This document shows positions 1 to 8,153 of a stretch of DNA of 64,000 bases, one piece after another. The position numbers were made by a program, and so were the translations under genes. The stretch's first letter is position 1; every line of letters begins with the position of its first letter. Origin of the DNA: Parabacteroides hominis (lineage in GTDB: Bacteria > Bacteroidota > Bacteroidia > Bacteroidales > Tannerellaceae); the NCBI RefSeq assembly GCF_014287585.1, contig NZ_JACOOJ010000015.1, positions 1-64,000 on the forward strand, given 5' to 3'. The notes under the pieces were generated by a model that did not search any database, had not been told where the DNA came from, and was given only the letters and a program-made list of their open reading frames with translations.

Positions 1-122
1 CGGGATGATTGGGAGCTATCTTTTCCGATAAACTAACCGGAAAAAGTACATTTTGGTTGGATGTTAACTCTTTAAATACTATCTTAGCCATTGCTATAAT
101 GTTTGTTTTTTTGCAACGGTAA
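1..122 (+). CDS. 3' end of a membrane protein (partial; possible frameshift)
   Basis: The last 38 codons, ending at the TAA at 120-122, encode a hydrophobic C-terminal helix (NTILAIAIMFVFLQR) like the last helix of an MFS-type transporter. A stop (TGA at 6-8) lies in this frame, while the neighbouring frame reads GMIG just before it. Removing one G from the GGG at 11-13 would join the two as GMIGAIFSDKLTG, so this is either a one-base frameshift or a chance effect at the window edge. Too little is visible to name a substrate. Confidence 0.4.
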
Positions 123-152
123 GATACTACTTTTTACCGAAATAAACAATAG

Positions 153-190
153 CAAAAGGGGCTGTCACACTTTTTGGACAGCCCCTTTTG
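153..190 (+). terminator. Rho-independent terminator
   Basis: A perfect 14-bp stem (153-166 with 177-190) has arms starting CAAAAGGGG and ending CCCCTTTTG, so it has U-rich ends in both directions. It lies after the transporter tail and could also serve the convergent acetyltransferase. Confidence 0.85.
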
Positions 191-248
191 GCGTTTTATA
201 CCCGCCCTTTCCTATACTTATTATCCATTTTAAGTGATAAACTCTTTT

Positions 249-797
249 CTATTTTTCATTATCAACCCACTCTGCTTTAAGCTTCGCATAAATTACATCA
301 TCCACCCATTCCCCGCGCAGATAATAACTTTCTTTGAAATGAGCCTCCTTTCTAAACCCCAACCGTTCTATTAATCGGATAGAACCTGTATTTCTCGGAT
401 CTACCGAGGCTATAATCCGATGTTTATTTAACGTTCCAAACAGAAAGCGAACCATTCCCTTCAATGCTTCTGTAGCATAGCCTTGCCCTTGGTAATCTTT
501 GTTTAGTGTACATCCGATTTCAGCCTGCATATTGTCATGATTAGTAAAAATGATTCCCATATCGCCAATCAACCTTTTCTCACATACAAGGAAAATAGCA
601 AACTGAAAACATATATCGTTAATATCCAATACTTTTGGCATATTAGTAATATAATCACGAACTTCTTCGACAGAATCAGGGAACCATCCTTGATACTTAT
701 TTTCAACAAAATCAGAACGATAAGAGAAAATGCTTTCCGCATCTTTTGGTTCAGCAAGGCGTATGACAAGCCTTTCGGTTTCAATGAGGTGTTCCAT
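249..797 (-). CDS. GNAT-family N-acetyltransferase (RimJ/RimL type)
   Basis: About 182 residues. It opens with MEHLIETERLVIRL, the usual first strand of the RimJ/RimL acetyltransferase branch. The acetyl-CoA loop is visible as QGQGYATEAL, followed by HRIIASVDPRNTGSIRLIERLGF, the standard motif B region. Members acetylate N-terminal amino groups of ribosomal proteins, or amino groups of small molecules and antibiotics; nothing here fixes the substrate. An upstream in-frame start (848) would add 17 residues with no family match, so the start at 797 is preferred. It is cytosolic and stands alone between the transporter tail and tRNA-Asp. Confidence 0.8.
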   Translation of the reverse strand: MEHLIETERLVIRLAEPKDAESIFSYRSDFVENKYQGWFPDSVEEVRDYITNMPKVLDINDICFQFAIFLVCEKRLIGDMGIIFTNHDNMQAEIGCTLNKDYQGQGYATEALKGMVRFLFGTLNKHRIIASVDPRNTGSIRLIERLGFRKEAHFKESYYLRGEWVDDVIYAKLKAEWVDNEK

Positions 798-1050
798 ATT
801 GTACTGTTTTACAAGAGACAAATTTAGCATATATCTGTATGCCAGCAAAGCTGTCGCTTAATTCCTTTGTGTTTAATCTTGTTACAGGGCTTATGATTGC
901 CCTTTTGTTTACAGGAACACCGGAATATTTTCTTTTTATTGCCGGCAAGCCGGAAGGGTACAGATCCAGACATCCCCAAGAGCAAGCAAAGGAAACATAT
1001 TTGTCCCCATAAATGCAGGATGAGCCTTGATTCTGGCAGTTCCAGAATCA

Positions 1051-1089
1051 AAAAAAGCCTTTGATTCGCAATGAACCAAAGGCTTTTTT
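1051..1089 (-). terminator. Terminator of tRNA-Asp
   Basis: A 13-bp stem pairs 1051-1063 with 1077-1089. On the minus strand it ends in a run of T and lies just past the tRNA 3' end. Confidence 0.85.
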
Positions 1090-1094
1090 GTTTC

Positions 1095-1171
1095 TGGCGG
1101 TCCGGACGGGACTCGAACCCGCGACCCCATGCGTGACAGGCATGTATTCTAACCAACTGAACTACCGAACC
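1095..1171 (-). tRNA. tRNA-Asp (anticodon GUC)
   Basis: On the minus strand the acceptor arm GGTTCGG pairs with CCGGACC (one G-U), followed by discriminator G and an encoded CCA. The anticodon stem CATGC/GCATG closes the loop CTGTCAC, giving anticodon GTC for aspartate. The T-loop GTTCGAGTC is canonical. 77 nt including CCA. Confidence 0.96.
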
Positions 1172-1207
1172 AGAACTTTTGTCTTACAATCTCTTTCGAT
1201 TGCGGTG

Positions 1208-1238
1208 CAAAGGTAGATATTATTTTGAATCTTGCAAT
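1208..1238 (-). promoter_or_regulatory. Promoter of tRNA-Asp
   Basis: Read on the minus strand, a perfect Bacteroidota -7 box TACCTTTG (1208-1215) sits 19 bases downstream of a TTG (1235-1237). The predicted start is about 30 bases before the mature tRNA 5' end. Confidence 0.7.
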
Positions 1239-1254
1239 AGTTTCGTGGCAAAAA

Positions 1255-1286
1255 TTTACGTCGGATGGATTATTTTTCTACTTTTG
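1255..1286 (+). promoter_or_regulatory. Promoter of the aminotransferase
   Basis: The -7 box TACTTTTG (1279-1286) lies 25 bases before the start codon at 1311, with a TTTA -33-like box 21 bases upstream. The -7 is convincing; the -33 is imperfect. Confidence 0.6.
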
Positions 1287-1310
1287 CCCTTCATATAAAC
1301 AATAACAATC

Positions 1311-2624
1311 ATGAAGAATACTCCGGTAGATTATCAGACAGCCAGAAAAATTATAGATGGCTACGGACTTCCCGATTTCGGGAAAGCGACGATCCGCGAG
1401 GTCGTTGCCATATCCACACAACTCGAACAAGAGACTAAAACAGAATTTATCCACATGGAAATGGGCGTTCCCGGACTGAAAGCGGCCCAAGTCGGTGTCG
1501 ATGCCGAAATCAAAGCCCTTCAGGATGGCGTTGCTTCCATCTATCCGAATATCAATGGCACACCCGATGTAAAAGCGGAAGCATCCCGTTTCATCAAGGC
1601 ATTTATCGATATCGATGTAGCGCCGGAAGGCTGCGTCCCCGTAACAGGCTCCATGCAGGGAACATACGCTTCATTCCTCGTCTGCGGACAATGTACGCCG
1701 GGAAAGGACACGATTCTCTTTATCGATCCGGGCTTCCCTGTCCAGAAGCAGCAGATCACGGTCATGGGCTATAAATACGAATCGTTCGACGTGTACGAAT
1801 ACCGGGGTGAAAAGCTTCGGGACGTGTTGGAAAAGTATCTTTCCCAAGGCAACATTGCCGCCATGATCTACTCCAACCCCAACAATCCGGCCTGGTTCTG
1901 CCTGACGGAAGAAGAGTTGAGAATCATTGGAGAGACGGCAAACAAATACGATACGATCGTGATCGAAGACCTGGCATATTTCGCTATGGACTTCCGCAAA
2001 CCGTTGGGAAAACCGTTTGAAGCGCCTTTCCAGGCAACCGTTGCCCGCTATACGGATAATTACATCTTACAGATTTCAGGTTCAAAAGCATTCAGCTATG
2101 CCGGACAGCGCATCGGCGTCACGGCAATCTCCGACAAACTATATCACCGGGCCTATCCCGGACTGACACAACGTTACGGAGGCGGAACGTTCGGAACCGT
2201 GTACATTCACCGCGTACTGTATGCCCTGTCGTCCGGCACAAGCCATTCGGCACAGTTCGCATTGGCAGCCATGTTCAAAGCTGCGGCAGACGGGACGTTC
2301 GATTTTATTTCGGAAGTAAAAGAGTACGGACGCCGGGCGGAAAAACTGAAAAAGATCTTTACCGATTATGGCTTCCGGATCGTCTACGACCATGACCTGG
2401 ACGAACCGATCGCGGACGGATTTTATTTCACGATCACTTATCCGGGAATGACAGGAGGAGAGCTGATGGAAGAACTCATTTATTACGGCGTAAGCGCCAT
2501 TTCATTGAGTACGACAGGCAGCAACCAGGAAGGCCTACGCGCTTGTACTTCTTTTATCAAACCGCATCAATATGCCCTTCTCGAAGAACGCCTGAAGCTG
2601 TTCAAAGAGAATCACACTGCATAA
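1311..2624 (+). CDS. PLP-dependent class I/II aminotransferase
   Basis: 437 residues, fold-type I PLP enzyme of the aspartate aminotransferase superfamily. The family signature is complete: the substrate-loop motif NPNNP (about 189-193), the Asp that holds the PLP pyridine nitrogen in VIEDLAYF (D220), and the Schiff-base lysine in SGSKAFSYAGQRIG (K259) with the following Arg. The C-terminal small domain ends with the expected strand-helix pattern (GLRACTSFIKP). It transfers an amino group between an amino acid and a keto acid in the cytosol; the particular substrate cannot be read from sequence. It is transcribed alone, with its own promoter and terminator. Confidence 0.88.
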   Translation: MKNTPVDYQTARKIIDGYGLPDFGKATIREVVAISTQLEQETKTEFIHMEMGVPGLKAAQVGVDAEIKALQDGVASIYPNINGTPDVKAEASRFIKAFIDIDVAPEGCVPVTGSMQGTYASFLVCGQCTPGKDTILFIDPGFPVQKQQITVMGYKYESFDVYEYRGEKLRDVLEKYLSQGNIAAMIYSNPNNPAWFCLTEEELRIIGETANKYDTIVIEDLAYFAMDFRKPLGKPFEAPFQATVARYTDNYILQISGSKAFSYAGQRIGVTAISDKLYHRAYPGLTQRYGGGTFGTVYIHRVLYALSSGTSHSAQFALAAMFKAAADGTFDFISEVKEYGRRAEKLKKIFTDYGFRIVYDHDLDEPIADGFYFTITYPGMTGGELMEELIYYGVSAISLSTTGSNQEGLRACTSFIKPHQYALLEERLKLFKENHTA

Positions 2625-2633
2625 TTAACATAG

Positions 2634-2680
2634 GCCGGACTTTTATTTATGGTTCATTAACATGAAAGTCCGGCTTTTCG
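2634..2680 (+). terminator. Terminator after the aminotransferase
   Basis: The stem GCCGGACTTT (from 2634) pairs with AAAGTCCGGC (2665-2674), followed by TTTT. Confidence 0.85.
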
Positions 2681-2746
2681 TTTGTTTCTTTAAACCAAAA
2701 GCTATATATTGTCGCAGTTTTATTAACCAGCAAGTATTACTCTGTC

Positions 2747-3343
2747 ATGGCAATGTATAACAATATATTCAAAATAACTCATAATGACGTACTTCCGGCT
2801 CAGGGAAGCATCCTGATATCAGAACCTTTTTTACAAGATGCCTACTTCCAACGTTCCGTCGTACTATTGGTAGAACACACGCAAGAAGGCTCGATGGGCT
2901 TTGTATTAAACAAGAAAACAGAGCTATCGGTCAACACTTTCTTTGCCGATTTGCAAGGATTTCCGAAAATGCCGATCTACATAGGCGGTCCGGTCAGTGC
3001 AAACCGTTTGTTTTTTATCCATTCCTTGGGAGACCTGATTATTCCGAACTCCCTTAAGATAAACGATCATCTTTATTTCGACGGTGATTTCAGCGCATTG
3101 ATACGTTATATCCAAAACGGGCATCCTATCGACGGGAAAGTAAAATTCTTCTTAGGTTACTCCGGGTGGCAGAAAGGGCAACTGCACAATGAAATAGACA
3201 AAAACTCATGGGTCGTAAGCCATGCCTCCAACCGGAACGTGTTGCTTGCCGAAGGTGAAGACTTCTGGAAAAAATCGCTCGAATCGCTCGGCAGCCAATA
3301 TGAGGCATGGACTAAATATCCGAAAGAGCCATCGCTTAATTGA
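2747..3343 (+). CDS. YqgE/AlgH family protein
   Basis: 198 residues, the usual length for the YqgE/AlgH (DUF179) family. Family hallmarks are present: GSILISEPFL near the start, RSVVLLVEH, SMGFVLNKK, YIGGPV, and the C-terminal FFLGYSGWQKGQL. The molecular role of the family is unsettled; in proteobacteria members have been linked to transcriptional control (AlgH), but this does not transfer safely. No signal peptide. An internal Met two codons in (2753) is an equally possible start. Confidence 0.9.
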   Translation: MAMYNNIFKITHNDVLPAQGSILISEPFLQDAYFQRSVVLLVEHTQEGSMGFVLNKKTELSVNTFFADLQGFPKMPIYIGGPVSANRLFFIHSLGDLIIPNSLKINDHLYFDGDFSALIRYIQNGHPIDGKVKFFLGYSGWQKGQLHNEIDKNSWVVSHASNRNVLLAEGEDFWKKSLESLGSQYEAWTKYPKEPSLN

Positions 3344-3344
3344 G

Positions 3345-3409
3345 AATTAATAATTAAAAATTAAAAAATGAGAGTCGAGTATTATTTTTTAATTCTTAAT
3401 TCTTAATTT
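3345..3409. repeat. A/T-only inverted repeat between convergent genes
   Basis: Arms of about 25 bases made only of A and T (3345-3369 and 3384-3409) face each other around GAGAGTCGAG. They would form a long A-U hairpin in either transcript between yqgE and the acetyltransferase, possibly acting as a bidirectional terminator. The same A/T unit recurs at 8121, 24927 and 33775. Confidence 0.65.
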
Positions 3410-3938
3410 AACCATTAATTCTCTGCATCGTCAAGACATCCGAATAACCGTCTTTAGTCGTTATCCAGTCTGTCAGTATGCCTGTCACGGTAAAACCGCA
3501 ACGGGTAAAGAGGGCTTTACTGGGTTCGTTCCCTATCGGGATATGCACGAAGAGTTGATGCAACTTCAAGAAAGAAAAAGCATATCCGACCAATAGAGTC
3601 AACGCTTCTGTCGCCAGTCCGTTCTTCTGGTAAAGCGGATCGACCAGTATGCCGACTCCTGCCCTGCGATGATGCGGGTCGAAATCGTACAAATCCAGCA
3701 TGCCGACCGTTGCGCCCGTGGAGCAAAGGTCGATCATCAGGCGCAATTGCTTCAAATCGAATATATCCCGGTGGGATTCTGCAATATATTCTTTCAACAG
3801 ATAACGGGAATAAGGCGCCAGCGTATTCCCAAGCTCCCACCATCCGGGATTATTTTCCCAGGCATAGAGCAGTTCCAAATCTTCCGGTTCAGGGGCGCGA
3901 AGGCGGACGGTTTCGTTTTGAAGTAATTCCATTTTCAT
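3408..3938 (-). CDS. GNAT acetyltransferase, SpeG/RimJ-like
   Basis: 176 residues. MKMELLQNETVRLRAPEPEDLE at the start and YQKNGLATEAL in the acetyl-CoA loop place it in the GNAT superfamily. PIGNEPSKALFTRCGF is motif B. Length and motif order resemble spermidine acetyltransferase SpeG and its relatives, but polyamine specificity is only a guess. Its ATG shares one base with the stop of the upstream glycosyltransferase (TGATG), so it is the last gene of a recR-glycosyltransferase-acetyltransferase operon and probably translationally coupled. Confidence 0.8.
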   Translation of the reverse strand: MKMELLQNETVRLRAPEPEDLELLYAWENNPGWWELGNTLAPYSRYLLKEYIAESHRDIFDLKQLRLMIDLCSTGATVGMLDLYDFDPHHRRAGVGILVDPLYQKNGLATEALTLLVGYAFSFLKLHQLFVHIPIGNEPSKALFTRCGFTVTGILTDWITTKDGYSDVLTMQRING

Positions 3939-5092
3939 CAGATCAGTTGTTTGCTTCCTTTATTATATATATGATAGCTGATCTTTTTATCGACCATCTT
4001 GTCCATCAATAGGAGCATCTGCTCGAAACGGGCGTCCGGGTAGCAGAATGCCAAATCGGTAAAGCGTTTCATCTGGTTACGGCGGCAGATAGCATCCATC
4101 ACACGTTCTTCACTCAGATTCCAAAGATTGACATATTCCAGATCAGGCATCCGTTTCACACAGGCTGCTTTCACCTCCTCAAACTCTTCTTCCCGGCAAA
4201 GCACCAGCAGGCGGCGATGTTTCGTCCGGGGTTTCCGTTTCAGCCCCAACATACCGGCGACAGCGGAAAGGGACGCTTTCAGCAGAACGGCCAACCGGAT
4301 CAGCATGCTCATCAGCCAACCGGAATGCGGATAATATTTCCGGTAGAATATCAGCATGGCTCCATAAAAGGCTTTTACATATTTAATATCACCATGCTTC
4401 GTGCTTTCTCCTTTATAATGAAGGATACGTTCTGGGATATAATAATTCGCATAGCCTCCCTTCACAATCCGGTAGGACAAATCGATGTCTTCGCCATACA
4501 TAAAGAAAGACTCGTCCAACAGTCCCACTTTATCCAGCGCTTCACGGCGGAGAAACATGAAAGCGCCAGCCAACACCTCGACCTTATGCTGCTTCTCCTT
4601 ATTCAAATACGGCAGGCTGTAACGGGCAAACAGGCGGGAAGAAGGGAACAGCTTCGACAGCCCGAATATCTTACAGAAAGACACCCAGGGAGATGGGAAA
4701 CTCCGCTTGCTCTCCGCCAGGAAAGCGCCGTGCCCGTCCAGCATCTTCACCCCGATTCCGCCCGCCTCCGGGTGTTCGTCCATGAAGAAACAAAGGGAGC
4801 GCATGCTTTCCTCGCCTATCACGGTGTCGGGGTTCAGCAGGAGGACATATTCTCCGCTACTGATCCGGATCGCCTGATTATTCGCTTTTGCAAATCCCGG
4901 ATTATCTTTATTCTCGATAAAAGTGACTTCCGGGAAACGCGGGCGGAGATATTCGACCGAACCGTCGGCCGAATGATTATCGACAACCAGCACTTCCGCC
5001 TCCATCCCCGCAATGGCAGCACGGACGGAACAGAGGCATTGTTCGAGAAAATACTTTACATTATAATTAACTATGATAATAGAGAGCTTCAT
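3938..5092 (-). CDS. Family 2 glycosyltransferase
   Basis: 384 residues. The GT-A fold is clear in the first 250: MKLSIIIVNYNVKYFLEQCL, EVLVVDNHSADGSVEYL, a DxD-like LLLNPDTVIGE, and the acceptor-side motif FFMYGEDIDLSYR. This pattern is typical of rhamnosyltransferase-like enzymes that extend cell-surface polysaccharides from nucleotide sugars. A hydrophobic stretch (about 253-285) suggests membrane attachment. The last 90 residues form an extra domain of unknown role. It lies 17 bases after recR, on the same strand. Confidence 0.87.
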   Translation of the reverse strand: MKLSIIIVNYNVKYFLEQCLCSVRAAIAGMEAEVLVVDNHSADGSVEYLRPRFPEVTFIENKDNPGFAKANNQAIRISSGEYVLLLNPDTVIGEESMRSLCFFMDEHPEAGGIGVKMLDGHGAFLAESKRSFPSPWVSFCKIFGLSKLFPSSRLFARYSLPYLNKEKQHKVEVLAGAFMFLRREALDKVGLLDESFFMYGEDIDLSYRIVKGGYANYYIPERILHYKGESTKHGDIKYVKAFYGAMLIFYRKYYPHSGWLMSMLIRLAVLLKASLSAVAGMLGLKRKPRTKHRRLLVLCREEEFEEVKAACVKRMPDLEYVNLWNLSEERVMDAICRRNQMKRFTDLAFCYPDARFEQMLLLMDKMVDKKISYHIYNKGSKQLI

Positions 5093-5109
5093 GGGAATTG
5101 AAAGTTAAA

Positions 5110-5733
5110 TCAGATCTTAATAGAGTCGTTGAAGCTGGTGCGGTTCACGATGGAACGTCCCAACGTTATTTCATCGGCATATTCGATTTCGTCGCCAATG
5201 GAGACACCACGGGCGATGACCGATATTTTCACATCGTATGAGGAGAGCTTGCGGTAGATGAAAAAGTTTGTCGTGTCGCCCTCCATCGTCGTACTGAGCG
5301 CTAAGACCACTTCCTTCACTTCCCCTTCGGCAATCCGTTGTACCAGGCTGTCGATCTGCAAGTCGCCCGGACCGATCCCGTCCATCGGCGAAATAATGCC
5401 GCCCAAGACATGATAAACGCCGCGGAACTGCCCCGTGTTTTCGATCGCCATTACTTCCTTGATATTCTCGACCACGCAGACCGTCGAATGGTCACGCTGC
5501 CGGTCGGCGCAAATAGAGCACACGTCATCGTCGCATATATTATGGCAGACCTTACAATATTTGACATCCCGGCGAAGCGCCAACAGCGCGGACGCAAACC
5601 CTTCCGTGTAGCCGGCATCCCGGCGAAGCATATAGAGCGCCAGCCTGAGCGCCGTCTTACGCCCCACTCCCGGCAATGACGACAATTCGTTCACCGCATT
5701 TTCCAATAAGACTGATGGATATTTTTGATTCAT
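5110..5733 (-). CDS. recR: Recombination mediator protein RecR
   Basis: 207 residues from the Met at 5733, close to the usual 200. In order: the helix-hairpin-helix [20 protein letters not shown], a four-Cys zinc finger ([16 protein letters not shown]), and a Toprim domain starting [13 protein letters not shown]. RecR acts with RecO and RecF to load RecA on gapped DNA. The longest frame starts at 5760, but those nine extra codons overlap the predicted -7 box, which argues for the start at 5733. Confidence 0.96.
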   Translation of the reverse strand: MNQKYPSVLLENAVNELSSLPGVGRKTALRLALYMLRRDAGYTEGFASALLALRRDVKYCKVCHNICDDDVCSICADRQRDHSTVCVVENIKEVMAIENTGQFRGVYHVLGGIISPMDGIGPGDLQIDSLVQRIAEGEVKEVVLALSTTMEGDTTNFFIYRKLSSYDVKISVIARGVSIGDEIEYADEITLGRSIVNRTSFNDSIKI

Positions 5734-5757
5734 TCGCAATCTGATCTTCTTTAAGTA

Positions 5758-5765
5758 CAAAGGTA
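5758..5765 (-). promoter_or_regulatory. -7 box of recR operon
   Basis: TACCTTTG on the minus strand, 25 bases before the chosen recR start. No clear -33 was seen. Confidence 0.5.
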
Positions 5766-5881
5766 ATATAAAAATGAAATTCAGGAGCGATCAGGGACAA
5801 CTAAATCATAAAAGCCGGAAAGGGGCGAAGAATTCTCCTGTCCTTAGGCAGACAAAGTTTGCTAATTGCCGATATATATTG

Positions 5882-5965
5882 TAATCGCAACCGGCGATTA
5901 TGTAATCAGCGGCAGCAATTATATAATCACCGCCGCCGATTTTATAATCAGCGCCGCCGATTACA
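5882..5965. repeat. Four tandem 21-bp quasi-palindromic repeats
   Basis: TAATC begins at 5882, 5903, 5924 and 5945, an exact 21-base period. Each unit runs TAATC, a G+C-rich core (for example AGCGCCGCC), then GATTA or a variant, so each unit is itself a short inverted repeat. An 84-codon minus-strand frame across it only translates the repeat (GGADYKI-like heptads) and is not taken as a gene. It lies between recR and the OPT transporter promoter. Confidence 0.85.
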
Positions 5966-6011
5966 AAATAATAAGGCATACAGCCAAGAATAGATGCTAC
6001 GATCAGGTTCA

Positions 6012-6043
6012 TTTGTTTCTTAAAGAGAAATAATGTAGCTTTG
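6012..6043 (+). promoter_or_regulatory. Promoter of the OPT transporter
   Basis: TTTG (6012-6015), 20 bases, then TAGCTTTG (6036-6043): a near-ideal Bacteroidota promoter about 60 bases before the gene. Confidence 0.75.
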
Positions 6044-6105
6044 CGATGCTTAGCCAACATACGATAAGCAGATTCTAATTAAATCTAACTAAATAAATAA
6101 ACACC

Positions 6106-8103
6106 GTGAAGAAAGAAGATGAAGAAAAGGTGAGCGGGCTACCGGAAAACGCCTACAGAGAACTGAAAGAAGGTGAGGTATATAAACCCATCCTGTCGCC
6201 CGGCAAACAGTATCGGGAAGTAACTCCCTGGTCTGTATTCTGGGGACTTGTCATGGCCGTCCTGTTCAGTGCGGCGGCTGCTTTCCTCGGACTGAAAGTC
6301 GGACAGGTATTCGAGGCCGCCATCCCGATTGCGATCATAGCTGTAGGATTGTCCAGCGGGTTCAAACGTAAAAACGCGTTAGGCGAAAACGTCATTATCC
6401 AGTCTATCGGGGCGAACAGCGGCGTTATCGTGGCAGGCGCCATATTTACGCTACCCGCCCTTTACATCTTGCAGGATAAGTATCCGGAGATCACGATCAA
6501 CTTCTTCGAAGTATTCATGAGTTCGCTTTTGGGCGGTATCCTCGGCATCCTGCTCCTGATCCCGTTCCGGAAGTATTTCGTATCGACCATGCATGGTAAA
6601 TATCCGTTCCCGGAAGCGACTGCCACCACGCAGGTATTGGTGTCCGGCGAAAAGGGAGGCAACCAGGCGAAGCCGCTTATCTATGCGGGGCTGATCGGAG
6701 GTCTGTACGACTTCATCATCGCGACCTTCGGCTGGTGGAGCGAGACAGTCAGCACGCGCATCGTCGGTGTCGGCGAGATGCTGGCCGACAAGGCGAAAGT
6801 CGTATTCAAAGTGAATACCGGCGCCGCCGTGTTAGGTTTGGGATATATCATCGGATTGAAATATTCGGCCATCATCTGTGCCGGGTCATTCTTAGTATGG
6901 TTGGTAATCATACCATTGATGTCTGTCGTTTTCGGCGCCGATGTCCTGACATTCGGCAACGATGCCATTACGCAGACGGTAGGAAGCATGAGTGCGGAAC
7001 AGATCTTCACCACCTACGCCCGCCACATCGGTATCGGAGGCATTGCGACTGCCGGCGTGATCGGTATCATCAAGTCGTGGGGAATCATCAAAGGAGCCGT
7101 AGGGTTGGCCGCCAAAGAGCTGAAAGGAAAAACGGGAGCCGTGCAAACGGAAGAGATCCGTACGCAGAAAGACCTTTCGATGAAAGTGATCGCCATCGGC
7201 ATCTTTGCAACGCTGATCGTGACGTACCTGTTCTTCCATTTCGGCGTGCTGGATAACTGGTATTACGCGTTAATCGGATTGTTGATCGTCGGGATAATCG
7301 CTTTCCTCTTCACAACCGTTGCCGCCAATGCGATTGCCATCGTCGGGACCAACCCCGTGTCCGGCATGACGTTGATGACCTTGATCCTGGCTTCCATCAT
7401 TTTGGTTGCCGCCGGGTTGAAAGGGACAGCCGGCATGGTATCGGCGCTGATTATCGGCGGCGTGGTCTGCACGGCGCTTTCTATGGCAGGCGGTTTTATC
7501 ACAGACTTGAAGATCGGATATTGGATCGGCAGCACACCTGCCAAGCAAGAAAGCTGGAAGTTCCTCGGAACCTTAGTATCGGCAGCAACCGTAGGCGGTG
7601 TAATCCTGATCCTGAACCAGACATACGGTTTCACGAGCGGACAACTGGCCGCTCCGCAAGCCAATGCGATGGCTGCGGTCATCGAGCCGTTGATGAGCGG
7701 TTCGGGTGCTCCCTGGGCGCTGTATGCCATCGGAGCCTTACTGGCCATCATCCTGAACTTCTGTAAGATTCCGGCGCTGGCATTTGCATTGGGCATGTTC
7801 ATTCCGCTGGAGCTGAACACGCCGTTGCTGATCGGAGGCGCCATCAGCTGGTATGTAGGCAGCCGCAGCAAAGACCAGGCCCTGAACAGTGCACGTCTGG
7901 AAAAAGGGACTTTGTTAGCATCCGGTTTCATCGCAGGCGGAGCCTTGATGGGAGTCGTCAGCGCAGCCATGCGTTTCGCCGGTATCAACCTGGTCGATAC
8001 CGAATGGATGGAAAGCAACTTAGCCGGAGCACTGGCTATTGTGATGTATGCAATCCTGATCACATACTTGGCGATAAGTTCATTGAAAGCCAAGAAAGAG
8101 TGA
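6106..8103 (+). CDS. OPT-family oligopeptide transporter
   Basis: 665 residues with about 15 hydrophobic segments. The family start is recognisable after a short charged tail: REVTPWSVFWGLVMAVLFSAAAAFLGLKVGQVFEAAIPIAII, and the ISWYVGSRS motif lies near the C-terminus. Bacterial OPT proteins import short peptides or metal-chelator complexes at the inner membrane; the substrate here is unknown. The start is a GTG, taken because no in-frame ATG precedes the conserved region. The SpoIID-like gene follows after 50 bases, so the two are probably co-transcribed. Confidence 0.92.
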   Translation: MKKEDEEKVSGLPENAYRELKEGEVYKPILSPGKQYREVTPWSVFWGLVMAVLFSAAAAFLGLKVGQVFEAAIPIAIIAVGLSSGFKRKNALGENVIIQSIGANSGVIVAGAIFTLPALYILQDKYPEITINFFEVFMSSLLGGILGILLLIPFRKYFVSTMHGKYPFPEATATTQVLVSGEKGGNQAKPLIYAGLIGGLYDFIIATFGWWSETVSTRIVGVGEMLADKAKVVFKVNTGAAVLGLGYIIGLKYSAIICAGSFLVWLVIIPLMSVVFGADVLTFGNDAITQTVGSMSAEQIFTTYARHIGIGGIATAGVIGIIKSWGIIKGAVGLAAKELKGKTGAVQTEEIRTQKDLSMKVIAIGIFATLIVTYLFFHFGVLDNWYYALIGLLIVGIIAFLFTTVAANAIAIVGTNPVSGMTLMTLILASIILVAAGLKGTAGMVSALIIGGVVCTALSMAGGFITDLKIGYWIGSTPAKQESWKFLGTLVSAATVGGVILILNQTYGFTSGQLAAPQANAMAAVIEPLMSGSGAPWALYAIGALLAIILNFCKIPALAFALGMFIPLELNTPLLIGGAISWYVGSRSKDQALNSARLEKGTLLASGFIAGGALMGVVSAAMRFAGINLVDTEWMESNLAGALAIVMYAILITYLAISSLKAKKE

Positions 8104-8120
8104 AAAGGATCATCACTCCT

Positions 8121-8150
8121 TATTTTTTAATTTTTAATTTTTAATTTAAA
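8121..8150 (+). repeat. A/T-only intercistronic element
   Basis: TTTTTTAATTTTTAATTTTT-type run between the OPT gene and the SpoIID-like gene; one arm of the element seen complete at 3345-3409. Confidence 0.6.
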
Positions 8151-8153
8151 AAC

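Noticed and set aside
4217..5101. 294-codon plus-strand frame
   Set aside because: Antisense shadow of the family 2 glycosyltransferase, which has complete motifs.
5806..6060. 84-codon minus-strand frame
   Set aside because: Most of it translates the 21-bp tandem repeat and its flanks; no family features.
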